Virus record (IMG/VR): IMGVR_UViG_3300037245_002824
Location: 1-48,022 of that record
Length of the DNA stretch: 48,022 nt
Direction: 5' to 3' (one strand)
Source of the DNA: a virus
The notes below the pieces were generated by a model. The model ran no database searches. It saw only the letters and a program-made list of their open reading frames with translations, and had not been told where the DNA came from. Each line of letters starts with the position of its first letter. The stretch's first letter is position 1. The position numbers and the translations under genes are program-made. This document shows, one piece after another, positions 37,004-45,669 of the stretch.

Positions 37004-38277
37004 GTTTGGCTCCATATATAAGGGATTGGATCTTTTGTGTATGTTTCCGGGGGCACTGTATTTAAGGTAGCCGTATTTCCGGTTGTTGAAAATGTAAACT
37101 CCACAGATTCGATTATCAAAGTAAATCCGTTTGGAATATCAAGAGTGGGGCTAATTATTGTGATTAATGTATTAGATCTCCAGAGCTGCCCGTTTGGGGC
37201 ATACCAGCCAGCTACCGGTATCGGGATAGTTAGTGCGCTTGCATACCTGCGGGACCGCTGCCACTCTGCTGCTTTTTTGATATTCCCTTCTGTTGTTTCG
37301 TTCGCTGTAAATGTTGTATTCCTGCTGCCCGGGACATTCTCATCTATAGCTTCCCCGGTTTGAGATTCCCCGCCGGGGGTTTGCCCGAGGGCTTGGTATG
37401 TTCTAAATAGCTGCCGACCATCATATGATGCAGACCATGACAATACAAAAGGGCCACCCTCTTCGAGAGTACCTACGCTCTTTCCGGATGTTTTGGCTAC
37501 CTGAAAAAGAGGGTTTCCTTGAATAGTGTTTGAAACGATTAAACCTCTTTGGGCGGCAAGCCTTGCGAGGTATGCGAACTTTGTTTCGTCGGGGTTTGCG
37601 GTAGCTCTGTCGAAGGCACCTCCGGTATCTGCTGTAAAAACCGCTTCCATTCCGGTTCCTGCGATGGTATCCGCTGCGATCTGCTCGAGGGTTTGGTTGT
37701 TTTTTTCATAGGGAGGATTTACAGTTGAGTCAACAAGATCGATCGTGGATGAAAAGCCAACAAGATTTTTTATACTTGCCTTAGCGGTTAAAGATGGGCT
37801 GACCTGGTACAATCCGCCGACGTTCTGTAATTCACCACCGAGATATATTTCACTTTTGGGATATTTAAAGGGTAGTAAAAGCTGATCGAGTTTTTTATCT
37901 TCCCCTGGAGCCCACGGTACCGATGCAGACCACGTATCAGATGCCATATTCATGGATAAAAACAGGGATCCTGATGTGACTGGAATCTCCCTACCCTCAA
38001 GAACTACAGTAAAATCATTTTTATCTTTTCCGGTTAGTTTTGATTTTGACACCTGGCGTTTTTTTATAACTGGAATTACGATGATTTCACCGTTATAAAT
38101 CACAGGTAATCCCTCAATAGATATTCCGCGACCTGTAAAAGCGGTTTTGTTGGCTTGTACTATTTTGGTAACTTCAAGATCTGTTCCGTAGGCTCTCAGT
38201 GAAATCTGTTTTATGCTATCACCTGATTTGACTTTGTACCGGTTTCCAGGTGTTGGAATTGTTTTAATTTCAGACAT
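37000..38277 (-). CDS. Baseplate hub protein, Mu gp44-like, with N-terminal LysM
   Basis: 425 residues. YKVKSGDSIKQISLRAYGT (residues 13-31) is a LysM-like module that would bind peptidoglycan or help hub assembly. The rest follows the gp44/gpD hub pattern: FTVVLEGREIPVTSG (near 88), WAPGEDKKLDQLLLPF, ANPDETKFAYLARLAAQRGLIV (near 228) and AAEWQRSRRYASALTIPIP (near 335). It would hold the spike and the tail tube tip. Confidence 0.87.
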   Translation of the reverse strand: MSEIKTIPTPGNRYKVKSGDSIKQISLRAYGTDLEVTKIVQANKTAFTGRGISIEGLPVIYNGEIIVIPVIKKRQVSKSKLTGKDKNDFTVVLEGREIPVTSGSLFLSMNMASDTWSASVPWAPGEDKKLDQLLLPFKYPKSEIYLGGELQNVGGLYQVSPSLTAKASIKNLVGFSSTIDLVDSTVNPPYEKNNQTLEQIAADTIAGTGMEAVFTADTGGAFDRATANPDETKFAYLARLAAQRGLIVSNTIQGNPLFQVAKTSGKSVGTLEEGGPFVLSWSASYDGRQLFRTYQALGQTPGGESQTGEAIDENVPGSRNTTFTANETTEGNIKKAAEWQRSRRYASALTIPIPVAGWYAPNGQLWRSNTLITIISPTLDIPNGFTLIIESVEFTFSTTGNTATLNTVPPETYTKDPIPYIWSQT

Positions 38278-39529
38278 AGATCACCACCTCTTTTCCTGGT
38301 GGTAATAATAGTATTTCATCTCCGGTTAGCTTGTTTGATAATATGAATAAATCCAGGTTGTTATCATTTTCACCAGGGCCGTTATATTCAGTCAGGGCAA
38401 TCTCCCATGGTGTTCGGCTCCTATCCAGTTTGAAACGTTTTTCGACCTTGAGGGATAAAGATGATCTGAGTAAAAAGGCGATTATCTGGCCGAAATATAA
38501 AGATAGATTCCCATATGTAAAAAGAAATGAAAAATATTGGAGGTCTATGGGAAGTGTGGAAAAGTTCGTTTGCACTATTTCGAGATTATCGATTATCGAT
38601 AGAAATACAGAGTTGATCTGATCGATGGCGTTTGTGATTTCTGATCTAGTTGTGAATTCCGATGTTATGGATATCAGCCCGATAGCTCCGATAGCTGCTG
38701 TCAAAAACTGCTCTGTTGCCATGGTGCCTGATTTTGATTCCGGTGTTATTGCATCTGGTAATGTTCCGAACATATCGGAAATCATCCCTGCGTATGAAGA
38801 TAGCCTGGATGTGAAATCATTAATGGCCAGGGCAGGGGTTTGCACAACTGCGTTAATCTGACCTCCGAGTGATACGATATCAAGAACTGTTTGTTGCAAG
38901 TTGTTTTTCATGGCAGTTATAATCGCTTTTGTATCAGCGGCAACATCCGACGCTTGATTATATATCGATGATAAATTATTTATAACAGCTGAGATTCCGG
39001 AATCTGAAACTTTGACAACTTCTATTCGTTCGCTGGTCGTGTCCTGAGAGACCACCTCGAATTGTTCGATTGAATTTATATTCAGATCATCTTTTTCAGC
39101 TTCGATATTATTTGCCAGCTCTGGAATTGATTGTACTACCTGATCACTAATAGGTTCGATCCATTCTGTTTCGATTGTTGTTATATTTCCACTATTTACA
39201 GGATCGTAATTTGGAGAGAATGATATCGGTTGCAGTTTTTTTAATCCGAGGGTGGGGTGGGTTACTTCCCATACCCCGCGCTGCTCGAGAGCTTTTATAA
39301 AGTTTTGCGCGATTAGATCGTTGTTGATCCCTTCGAAATGTATGGTCATGGGGTATCTATTTCCAGTGATACCGAGGTCTTGAACTACGTTTCCATCTAT
39401 GAGCGGAAAATCAAATATCCCCAGCTTTTTTGATGATGGTACTTTGTTACCCATCCATAAAGCTGAAAAGAAATTTCCATCTGGAGATGTTAAATCTATG
39501 GTTTGTCGTGTTCTTTCTTTCCAGCTCAT
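38270..39529 (-). CDS. DNA-circularisation-type tail protein, Mu gp43 (N)-like
   Basis: 419 residues. The N-terminal 100 residues (RTRQTIDLTSPDGNFFSALW, DFPLIDGNVVQDLGITGNRYP, HPTLGLKKLQPISF) match the DNA_circ_N domain of Mu N proteins, which bind the tail and may circularise injected DNA. The rest is a long helical region. It overlaps the hub by 8 nt and the small ORF upstream by 4 nt. Confidence 0.87.
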   Translation of the reverse strand: MSWKERTRQTIDLTSPDGNFFSALWMGNKVPSSKKLGIFDFPLIDGNVVQDLGITGNRYPMTIHFEGINNDLIAQNFIKALEQRGVWEVTHPTLGLKKLQPISFSPNYDPVNSGNITTIETEWIEPISDQVVQSIPELANNIEAEKDDLNINSIEQFEVVSQDTTSERIEVVKVSDSGISAVINNLSSIYNQASDVAADTKAIITAMKNNLQQTVLDIVSLGGQINAVVQTPALAINDFTSRLSSYAGMISDMFGTLPDAITPESKSGTMATEQFLTAAIGAIGLISITSEFTTRSEITNAIDQINSVFLSIIDNLEIVQTNFSTLPIDLQYFSFLFTYGNLSLYFGQIIAFLLRSSLSLKVEKRFKLDRSRTPWEIALTEYNGPGENDNNLDLFILSNKLTGDEILLLPPGKEVVIYV

Positions 39530-39645
39530 ACTTTTTTAGCCTCGATGATTTTTTTTAGCATTATGCATTTTGAGTCGCCAGGGCAGTTTTTAGATACACC
39601 CCTGCAACCTATCTCAATACAGATTCTAATTAGTTTACCCCTCAC
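39526..39645 (-). CDS. Tiny Cys-rich protein between tape measure and gp43
   Basis: 39 residues. GTG start overlaps the tape-measure stop (GTGA) and the stop overlaps the gp43 start (ATGA), so it is coupled on both sides. CIEIGC, NC and KC give four Cys spaced 4, 6 and 5 residues apart between basic ends, a possible zinc or disulfide mini-fold. No family recognised. Confidence 0.65.
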   Translation of the reverse strand: MRGKLIRICIEIGCRGVSKNCPGDSKCIMLKKIIEAKKV

Positions 39646-41504
39646 GGATTTGCCCCCAGTAACATGATATTAAATCCACCTTTTGGAGTTTCTTCCGGGG
39701 TGTAGGTTGATCCCGGAGGCGCTCCAGCTATATCAATCCTACCGGTGAGTGCAAGTTGTGCTGCCCGTGCGCGGGAATCTTCATCTATTTGGTTTGGGGC
39801 GCGGCGCTTTTCTTCTCGTCTTTCATCTGCAAATAAGCTCTTTCTTAATGCTGACAATTTGGCGGCTCCTGTCCCTGCTAATTTCCCTAGTGCTCCTGGG
39901 ATTTTTGACAACAACTCTAACAGTGATATTACAGGAGCGAGTATTCCGGAAAATATAGCTTTTCCGATCGCTTTTATTCCACCTATAAAACCCTTTTCTG
40001 TAAATGCGGATTTCACATGGTTCCAATTCTGCGCGATTGATGAAATTATTTCCGTTATAACCGTGAAAGCTGGGCTTATTAAAAGTATAACGCCTTTTAT
40101 TTTTTCCCAGGTTTTAAATATGGCGATTGCAATTTTTGTGAAAAAGGTTGCGACTTTTGTAGCAACGTCAATTACAAACTTTTTAATAGCGTTCCATACC
40201 TCTAAGAATTTAGCTTTGACTGCATCTTGATTTTTTATCAGTAATCCGATACCGGTTACAAGAGCGGCGACACCTATGATGATAAGAGCGATAGGGTTTG
40301 CTGACATGGCTACATTTACAATCCATATGGCAGCCGCCACCGCTCCTAATATTGCTATGAGCGGTCCGAGAATCGGAGATAGCGCTTTTATGCCTATGAA
40401 AAATCCATCAACTACGACGCCAACGATTGTAAAAACTACGTTCAGCGCTTGCATAATATCCTCAAGACTAATCATTTTTCCTATAGCGGATTTTATAACT
40501 GACCCTGCTAACGTTTTAATGGAATCGATCATGGTTTTTATCCCGTTTACTAATTTTATAAATCCAGGTTTTAGAATCGTGATTATCTTTTTAATTTTTT
40601 CGAACACTTTTTCTACTTTCTGCTTGATCATCTCTTTGTTGGCAACTACCCATGCCCTGACCATTTTTGAAAACTCTATCCCTTTGTCAACTATCTTTTT
40701 CAAAATAGGGAAAGCTGTCAAACCTAACACTCCAAATGTTAGTCCGATATTATCTTTGAGGGTTGACATTTTTCCGGTTAGTGTTTCGGATGCTAACTCC
40801 ATGCCCCGGAAAAATGTACCACCTTCGGAAGTCATAACCCTGAAAACTTTTTCTAGTTCCTTTCCGGTTACTTTTCCCTTTGCTGTCATATCGGCCATTA
40901 CAGCAACCGTCACACCCATGGAATTTGCCAGCTCCTGATAAATAGGAATTCCAGCACCGGTGAGGATATTCAGATCTCCAGTTTCTACTTTATTTTTAAG
41001 TATCGCCCTGGTATAAACTCCTGATACTGTTTTCAGCTTTTGAGCGTTACCGCCTACTGTATCACCGAGCATCCTGAATGATTCAACGGTCTTTCCGATG
41101 TCTCGATTCATGGCAGGTAACAGAGCTTGGGCGGTTGAACTGATTGCATCAAATTGAAATGGTGTTGTTGCTGCTGTTTGGTTTAGAGCTTCGACAAGAT
41201 CGGTGGCACCCTGGATACCTCCCATGAGAGGCGTGAAAGCTGCTGTGGCATCTTCGATCTTGGAACCTTCGATAATGAACTTTGAAAATCCCTCTTTGAG
41301 TTTTTGGAATCCCTGGGTGATTAACCCTGATGCAAGGATCCCGCCAAGCACGGCCTTGAATCTGCTACCGGCGTCGGACGCTCCACGAAAAGAGGACTTT
41401 GTTTTTTTCTCGAATGTTCCGGCGTTTCTTGCGAGCTTTTTAAACAAGCTTGAAATACCGGTGTCTTTACTTCCGATTTTTGCTACTACTGCAAAGTCAG
41501 GCAT
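39642..41504 (-). CDS. Tail tape measure protein
   Basis: 620 residues; sets tail length and is ejected with DNA. The N-terminal half is helical (GASDAGSRFKAVLGGILASGL, then TAATTPFQFDAISSTAQALL and DLNILTGAGIPIYQELANSMG, a typical tape-measure segment). The middle has several strongly hydrophobic helices (e.g. GPLIAILGAVAAAIWIV, PIALIIIGVAALVTGIG, residues 370-430) that could form the membrane channel. At 620 residues it predicts a shortish tail. It starts inside the end of the frameshifted chaperone. Confidence 0.93.
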   Translation of the reverse strand: MPDFAVVAKIGSKDTGISSLFKKLARNAGTFEKKTKSSFRGASDAGSRFKAVLGGILASGLITQGFQKLKEGFSKFIIEGSKIEDATAAFTPLMGGIQGATDLVEALNQTAATTPFQFDAISSTAQALLPAMNRDIGKTVESFRMLGDTVGGNAQKLKTVSGVYTRAILKNKVETGDLNILTGAGIPIYQELANSMGVTVAVMADMTAKGKVTGKELEKVFRVMTSEGGTFFRGMELASETLTGKMSTLKDNIGLTFGVLGLTAFPILKKIVDKGIEFSKMVRAWVVANKEMIKQKVEKVFEKIKKIITILKPGFIKLVNGIKTMIDSIKTLAGSVIKSAIGKMISLEDIMQALNVVFTIVGVVVDGFFIGIKALSPILGPLIAILGAVAAAIWIVNVAMSANPIALIIIGVAALVTGIGLLIKNQDAVKAKFLEVWNAIKKFVIDVATKVATFFTKIAIAIFKTWEKIKGVILLISPAFTVITEIISSIAQNWNHVKSAFTEKGFIGGIKAIGKAIFSGILAPVISLLELLSKIPGALGKLAGTGAAKLSALRKSLFADERREEKRRAPNQIDEDSRARAAQLALTGRIDIAGAPPGSTYTPEETPKGGFNIMLLGANP

Positions 41505-42101
41505 TCATACTATCCTTTTTCGCGCGGTTTATATCCTCGCAAATATCATTCCAATATATTAGATCGGTGAATGACATCTCACTGATCTCTTTTGGTGATA
41601 CGCGGCCAAGATAAAATAAACTGGCCGCGCAATCGTGCAGGTAAGTTAATATATCTTTGCCATCTACACGGCTGGTAAAAAAAGCGCACCTGCCCTAAAC
41701 GCTGTCATACGGTCTGCACCTTCAAGCTTTGTCATAAGATCATAACCAAGGCCGCTCAATTTGCCAAGTATCGCGAGAATTTTATCGTCGTCGATGGTGT
41801 ACTTGTTTTTTACTTTAACTAGTTCGTGGGTGATTTTCTTGTATACGATATCATCCGCACCTTCACGAATCTGTTTTATTACCGGATAACCTTCGCTTGT
41901 TTCGATTGACAATCTACCGTGACGGATTTCCATGGAGATTGCTTCGTATGTTGATTCGGCATCTTCCATCTGATTGATATCAATATTGTAATAACTGATA
42001 AATTCATAAATCTGCTCTTCTGCCACTTCTTGTGATACCGGTAGTTTTTCTTCCGGGTGTTTTTTCTCTTGTAACATTTTTAAGTTTTCGATAATTCCCA
42101 T
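41497..42101 (-). CDS. Tail assembly chaperone, -1 frameshift product (lambda GT / Mu 41-41' type)
   Basis: This is the extended form of the chaperone at 41664-42101. At the heptamer T TTT TTA (41682-41676), read in frame as CTT-TTT-TTA, a -1 slip opens a second frame of 59 codons from 41676 to a TGA at 41497-41499, overlapping the tape-measure start. The added domain (LHDCAASLFYLGRVSPKEISEMSFTDLIYWND, given here only in part: SPKEISEMSFTDLIYW) has the look of T-domain chaperones. The total is about 201 residues. An 8-bp hairpin CGCGGCCA/TGGCCGCG (41629-41601) lies about 46 nt downstream. Confidence 0.88.
41664..42101 (-). CDS. Tail assembly chaperone, short form (gpG-like)
   Basis: 145 residues from the ATG at 42101, which overlaps the tube stop as TAATG. 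Helical and acidic (EEQIYEFISYYNIDINQMEDAES split here: EFISYYNIDINQ). It would coat the tape measure during tail assembly, in a fixed ratio to the frameshifted long form. It ends at TAG a few codons after the slippery site. Confidence 0.88.
   Translation of the reverse strand: MGIIENLKMLQEKKHPEEKLPVSQEVAEEQIYEFISYYNIDINQMEDAESTYEAISMEIRHGRLSIETSEGYPVIKQIREGADDIVYKKITHELVKVKNKYTIDDDKILAILGKLSGLGYDLMTKLEGADRMTAFRAGALFLPAV
41676..41682 (-). promoter_or_regulatory. Programmed -1 frameshift slippery site
   Basis: U UUU UUA in the correct frame phase (X XXY YYZ) near the end of the chaperone gene, with an open -1 frame beyond. The position immediately before the tape measure is the conserved place for this event in long-tailed phages. 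Confidence 0.88.
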
Positions 42102-42475
42102 TAAATAAATACCTCCCATTCGTTTTCTTCCATGAGTTTGACTGTTGCTCTGTTTTCCATGGTGTTGTGTGTTTCAAACTCAATCCAACCATCGCACTTG
42201 TATGATGTGCCGCTTACGGTTGTGTAAGATAGAGCTACCGTATCGGTGTTATCTGCAATTGCTTTCAGGATTTCCTGTTCTTCAGGTGTTGCTCCGATAA
42301 TTACACCTTCTCTGGTTTGAGGCCTTTTGACCATCTTTCTTATGTTAGGTCCGGATGTTGCGATGGAGCTGTTTTCAAACTTTGACCCTACAGATTCAAT
42401 TTCAGCATCGGCCATCACGTTAAATGAGGTCCCGCCTATAGATAGCGCCCTTATTATACCTGCTGTGTTTGCCAT
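42101..42475 (-). CDS. Tail tube protein, Mu gpM-like
   Basis: 124 residues. The layout follows gpM: IIRALSIGGTSFNVMADAEIE at the N terminus, TREGVIIGATPEEQEILKAIAD in the middle and WIEFETHNTMENRATVKLM at the C terminus. It lies between sheath and chaperone, as expected, and would form the inner tube. Confidence 0.88.
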   Translation of the reverse strand: MANTAGIIRALSIGGTSFNVMADAEIESVGSKFENSSIATSGPNIRKMVKRPQTREGVIIGATPEEQEILKAIADNTDTVALSYTTVSGTSYKCDGWIEFETHNTMENRATVKLMEENEWEVFI

Positions 42476-42487
42476 TTATTTCATCTC

Positions 42488-44056
42488 CTATAGTACCGCT
42501 ATGGATACGTCAAACTCTGTTTCCGTATCGAGGATTAAACCTTCGCCGGAAAGAATTACTTTGATTTTATTTACGAAACCGTCTGCACCTACTCTAACCG
42601 TCGGAGGATCGTCTTGAAGGGCTTTGATTGAAAAAGCTGTTTCGTAGATCCACGCTAAAGACGCCCAGCTATTTATAAGCGTGACATCCTGCGAAATCAC
42701 AGAGCTGACATCGCGAGCTTTTTTCTTGGAGTTTGGGTTGACTAACGCTATGTCCGATACAAGAGTAGTTCCCTGCCATTTTTCCGTTGCGAACGCTGAT
42801 GCTTGAGAGTGCAAAAGGTTTTGACCAAGGGCGATGTTTCGCATGGACCTGTATCCGTTTGATTCGACGGGGACTTCCGGTGGATGGTAAAATGTGACTA
42901 TGTTTTGGAGATACACGATATTGTTTCTCACAAAGGTTGGAGATACACCGCTTTTAACCGCCGCATCTCTGTTATCTAATTCTGATGTCCACCTGGATGT
43001 CGATGCTTTTGACCCTGGGTGTACTCCGGATAGCGGGAAATCTGCATAACTTTGTTCCGGGAGTTCGTGAGATATCCCGGCCATTATTCCCATGGTTTGT
43101 GCTGCGATTTCCTGTGGGTGGCCTGGGGAACCTGGTACTGAGATAATACCGTTTGCGCGGTCAAGAGTTCTACCGTCGCCGAGAGCTCTAACCGCTGTTA
43201 GACCTGCTGATCCAGGGTCGACATCTCCGCTAAGGACTCTAAAAGGTCTATGGACGAGCTCGCCGTATAAACCCACCTTGGCGTTACCTGGTCCGACATA
43301 GGTTGATATGCTGTTTAGGTTGGCCGTCACATGGCCGTATCCTTGGATGATATCGGTATAATGATCTTCGTTTGCGCCATCGCCTGTACCGAGAGCGTCG
43401 AGGGCTGTTTGGATGTCATCCGAGCTGGCGCCCGATGCCATGTCGGTGATTGCCAAAACTATACCGGTAGGGATGACATCTGAGGCCAGTAGATTGACGG
43501 TGATAGAAATATCGTTGCCCCATGCTCCGACTGATTTTGAAGTTATGGTGACAACTGTGGTTAACGCGGTTGCTGTTACTGGTAGTTCTGTGATTGCATT
43601 TATTGCGTCGGCAACAGCGGTGGCGATTTCGTCTGGTGTCATAGCATCGGTGATCGTCACATTAACCGGGAGATCCAAGATGCCGGAAATGTAAATAGAA
43701 AGTGTTCCTGCAAGAACTCCTGTTGATCCTACGAAATCGATTTCACCGGAAGCTTTAACACCTCCATCATCTTCGGCTTGCATCATGATATATGTGGGTA
43801 TCGCGTTTTTAGAACCCTTGAATGACTGTACCGCGAGCCTGTAGAGCATCCAACCAAATCCTGTTTTAGAACCGACATCCGACGGGCTAGTGACTGCTAT
43901 CGGTGTATCGAGATCGACGGATAATTCTTTCGATGGATCCGCGGTTCCAATTATCAATATTTTTCTCGGTAATGCACTTGCTGAAAATTGAAATTGTTGA
44001 TTTGTTATGCTGCTGCCCTTTGCGGCAGCGAGTGTGCTTGCTGTTATTCCTGACAT
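42488..44056 (-). CDS. Tail sheath protein, Mu gpL-like
   Basis: 522 residues. Sheath features: PRKILIIGTADPS at the N terminus, VTSPSDVGSKTGFGWMLYRLA (near 50), HELPEQSYADFPLSGVHPGS near 330, and a C-terminal domain with RDVSSVISQDVTLINSWASLAWIYETAFSIK near 465. It contracts to drive the tube through the cell envelope. Confidence 0.93.
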   Translation of the reverse strand: MSGITASTLAAAKGSSITNQQFQFSASALPRKILIIGTADPSKELSVDLDTPIAVTSPSDVGSKTGFGWMLYRLAVQSFKGSKNAIPTYIMMQAEDDGGVKASGEIDFVGSTGVLAGTLSIYISGILDLPVNVTITDAMTPDEIATAVADAINAITELPVTATALTTVVTITSKSVGAWGNDISITVNLLASDVIPTGIVLAITDMASGASSDDIQTALDALGTGDGANEDHYTDIIQGYGHVTANLNSISTYVGPGNAKVGLYGELVHRPFRVLSGDVDPGSAGLTAVRALGDGRTLDRANGIISVPGSPGHPQEIAAQTMGIMAGISHELPEQSYADFPLSGVHPGSKASTSRWTSELDNRDAAVKSGVSPTFVRNNIVYLQNIVTFYHPPEVPVESNGYRSMRNIALGQNLLHSQASAFATEKWQGTTLVSDIALVNPNSKKKARDVSSVISQDVTLINSWASLAWIYETAFSIKALQDDPPTVRVGADGFVNKIKVILSGEGLILDTETEFDVSIAVL

Positions 44057-44068
44057 ATTCCCTCCTGA

Positions 44069-44698
44069 TTAATTTGGAATATTTTCTGTGCCGGCTATAT
44101 CGCCCGCACCATTTATATCTGTTGTTGTGCTGATTGAATTGATTACAACCGGTTCGACACCAGAAACATCTTCATTCGCTTTCATAGTGATAATAGCACT
44201 GGCCGTAAGAGTTGCCAGAGATCCATTATCTATGAGATCATCTTTTCTGAAAGAAGGTATCCTAAGTTTATCGAAAATACCTGGTTCCTGTCCGAGATCT
44301 CTATTTGCGTTTGATTTCAAAATTCCGAAAATTATTTCAAATAGTTCGTTCATTGAATCGTCAGCGATTTGCCCGGATATTTCCCCGGCGGCGATAGCTG
44401 CTGCCTTTTCTTCTTTCGTTGAATCCGGATCTTTCAGTACGTCACTATCAACCGATGATTTTGACGATACCGTGAACTCCAACCTGTAAGAAATTATATG
44501 TTGAATGTCCCCGGATGATTTATCCCCAACTTCCGGAAACTCTCCTGATTCATAAAAAACCTGGACAGCTCGGTCTGTACCCACAAAATCGGCTGATAAT
44601 TTCGTTTGAACCTGATAACCGATTGTTCGGTATCTGCCTAGTTCATTTTCACCTAACGTTTGTATTAACGCTGCGTTAATTATATTGAATTTCATCAT
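44069..44698 (-). CDS. Tail completion/terminator protein (Mu gp37-like)
   Basis: 209 residues, placed directly before the sheath, where Mu-like phages encode gp37-type proteins that cap the tail. MKFNIINAALIQTLGENELG and FGILKSNANRDLG... segments are compatible with that group, but similarity is by order and texture more than motif. ATGA overlap with the gene before. Confidence 0.65.
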   Translation of the reverse strand: MMKFNIINAALIQTLGENELGRYRTIGYQVQTKLSADFVGTDRAVQVFYESGEFPEVGDKSSGDIQHIISYRLEFTVSSKSSVDSDVLKDPDSTKEEKAAAIAAGEISGQIADDSMNELFEIIFGILKSNANRDLGQEPGIFDKLRIPSFRKDDLIDNGSLATLTASAIITMKANEDVSGVEPVVINSISTTTDINGAGDIAGTENIPN

Positions 44699-45087
44699 GA
44701 TTGTTCAACCTCCCCGCCATATAAAATTATGTAACCAACCGAAGCGCCGCCTTGTGGCGCCCTCATACCGGTTACAAGAAAATTGATAAGTGGGCCGTTT
44801 GGTTGTAGCTGTAGATTCATGTACCAATTACTATCGCTTGATTCCGGAATTACTGAGAGAGATGTCAGGGCAATTTTAGCGCTTGGGGTTTCTACTATCA
44901 TATCCTCACCGGTGTCGGGAACTTCGCTGACGAAATCGGAGTTTGTCATAATAGTTTTTAGCGGTTCTCCAGTGATCTCATCTTTGTCCTGCACGGTTCC
45001 GTCAGGTGCTATTAGGATTATAAGTAGACCCCAGTCCCGTTGATTGAGGCGCTTCATATCGCTGCTGACATTCTCTCTCAAGCTCAT
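44695..45087 (-). CDS. Head-tail connector/neck protein candidate
   Basis: 130 residues. LNQRDWGLLIILIAPDGTVQDKD near the N terminus and VTGMRAPQGGASVGYIILYGGEVE at the C terminus; beta-rich. The position between capsid and tail completion genes supports a neck or connector role. No firm family. Confidence 0.65.
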   Translation of the reverse strand: MSLRENVSSDMKRLNQRDWGLLIILIAPDGTVQDKDEITGEPLKTIMTNSDFVSEVPDTGEDMIVETPSAKIALTSLSVIPESSDSNWYMNLQLQPNGPLINFLVTGMRAPQGGASVGYIILYGGEVEQS

Positions 45088-45302
45088 TTTTTACCCTGTT
45101 TATTTCCAAATGGCATATTAACTCCTTTTTCGGCAGCAGCAGCTTTTTCGGCAGCAGCAGCTTTTTCGGCAGCAGCAGCTTTTTCGTTTAGTTTCCGCCA
45201 CGCTTCCTTTACCTGTTGCGGTATCAGCTTATCCGGTGGATTGTCGCCAGCTTTGTAGATCTTTCCGAGTGCTCCAAATGAACATCCTTTTGGTACTATC
45301 AT
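45084..45302 (-). CDS. Small protein with Ala-rich tandem repeats
   Basis: 72 residues. A short N-terminal domain (PKGCSFGALGKIYKAGDNPPDKLI) is followed by three tandem AAAAEK repeats and a basic end. The repeats come from perfect 18-bp DNA repeats. ATGA overlaps on both sides place it in the head-tail operon. It may be a small connector or surface protein. Confidence 0.7.
   Translation of the reverse strand: MIVPKGCSFGALGKIYKAGDNPPDKLIPQQVKEAWRKLNEKAAAAEKAAAAEKAAAAEKGVNMPFGNKQGKK
45126..45186. repeat. Tandem 18-bp repeat (three perfect copies plus part)
   Basis: The unit TTTTTCGGCAGCAGCAGC is repeated at 45126-45143, 45144-45161 and 45162-45179, with a partial fourth copy. It stays in frame, adding AAAAEK per copy, so copy number could vary without breaking the gene. 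Confidence 0.95.
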
Positions 45303-45655
45303 TTTTTAGTGCCTTCTTTGAGTTCTTTTTCCATCTTTGCAAGTCTGGATTTCAAGCCGTTTTCGATCTCTTTTTCAAGAGCTGCTATTTTGTGTTTTGC
45401 TTTTTCGAGTTCTTTTTTAAGCTTTTTGTTTTCGCTCTTGAGATCTTCACTTTCAGCTTTTACGGCTTTGTTGATATCGGGAATGGCCTTGAGAGTGGCA
45501 ACTTTTATCTTGTTAGATTCAAGACCTTTTGCGAGGGCTTTTTCGTCAAAATCATCCGGGATGATGTCGCCTGGCTGGAGGTTTTTTTTGTCTTTTCCTT
45601 GCTGCTGTTTTACACCAGGGCCAACCCAGATATAAGTTTTTTTATCTTCGCTCAT
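45299..45655 (-). CDS. Coiled-coil head protein
   Basis: 118 residues. IWVGPGVKQQQGKDKKNLQPGDIIPDD reads as an N-terminal domain like those of small head proteins next to capsid genes; the C-terminal half (residues 65-118) is a long Lys/Glu coiled coil. It overlaps the next gene by 4 nt. It could be a head-completion or head-tail joining protein. Confidence 0.68.
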   Translation of the reverse strand: MSEDKKTYIWVGPGVKQQQGKDKKNLQPGDIIPDDFDEKALAKGLESNKIKVATLKAIPDINKAVKAESEDLKSENKKLKKELEKAKHKIAALEKEIENGLKSRLAKMEKELKEGTKK

Positions 45656-45669
45656 TTTTTAGATCCCTC

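Noticed and set aside
39745-40230. 161-codon plus-strand ORF inside the tape measure
   Set aside because: Antisense shadow with no upstream ribosome site and no operon context.
40276-40938. 220-codon plus-strand ORF inside the tape measure
   Set aside because: Antisense to a well-supported structural gene; the hydrophobic character mirrors the tape-measure membrane helices.
43413-44133. Plus-strand ORFs opposite the sheath gene
   Set aside because: Antisense to the sheath coding sequence; the composition reflects its Thr/Val-rich codons read backward.
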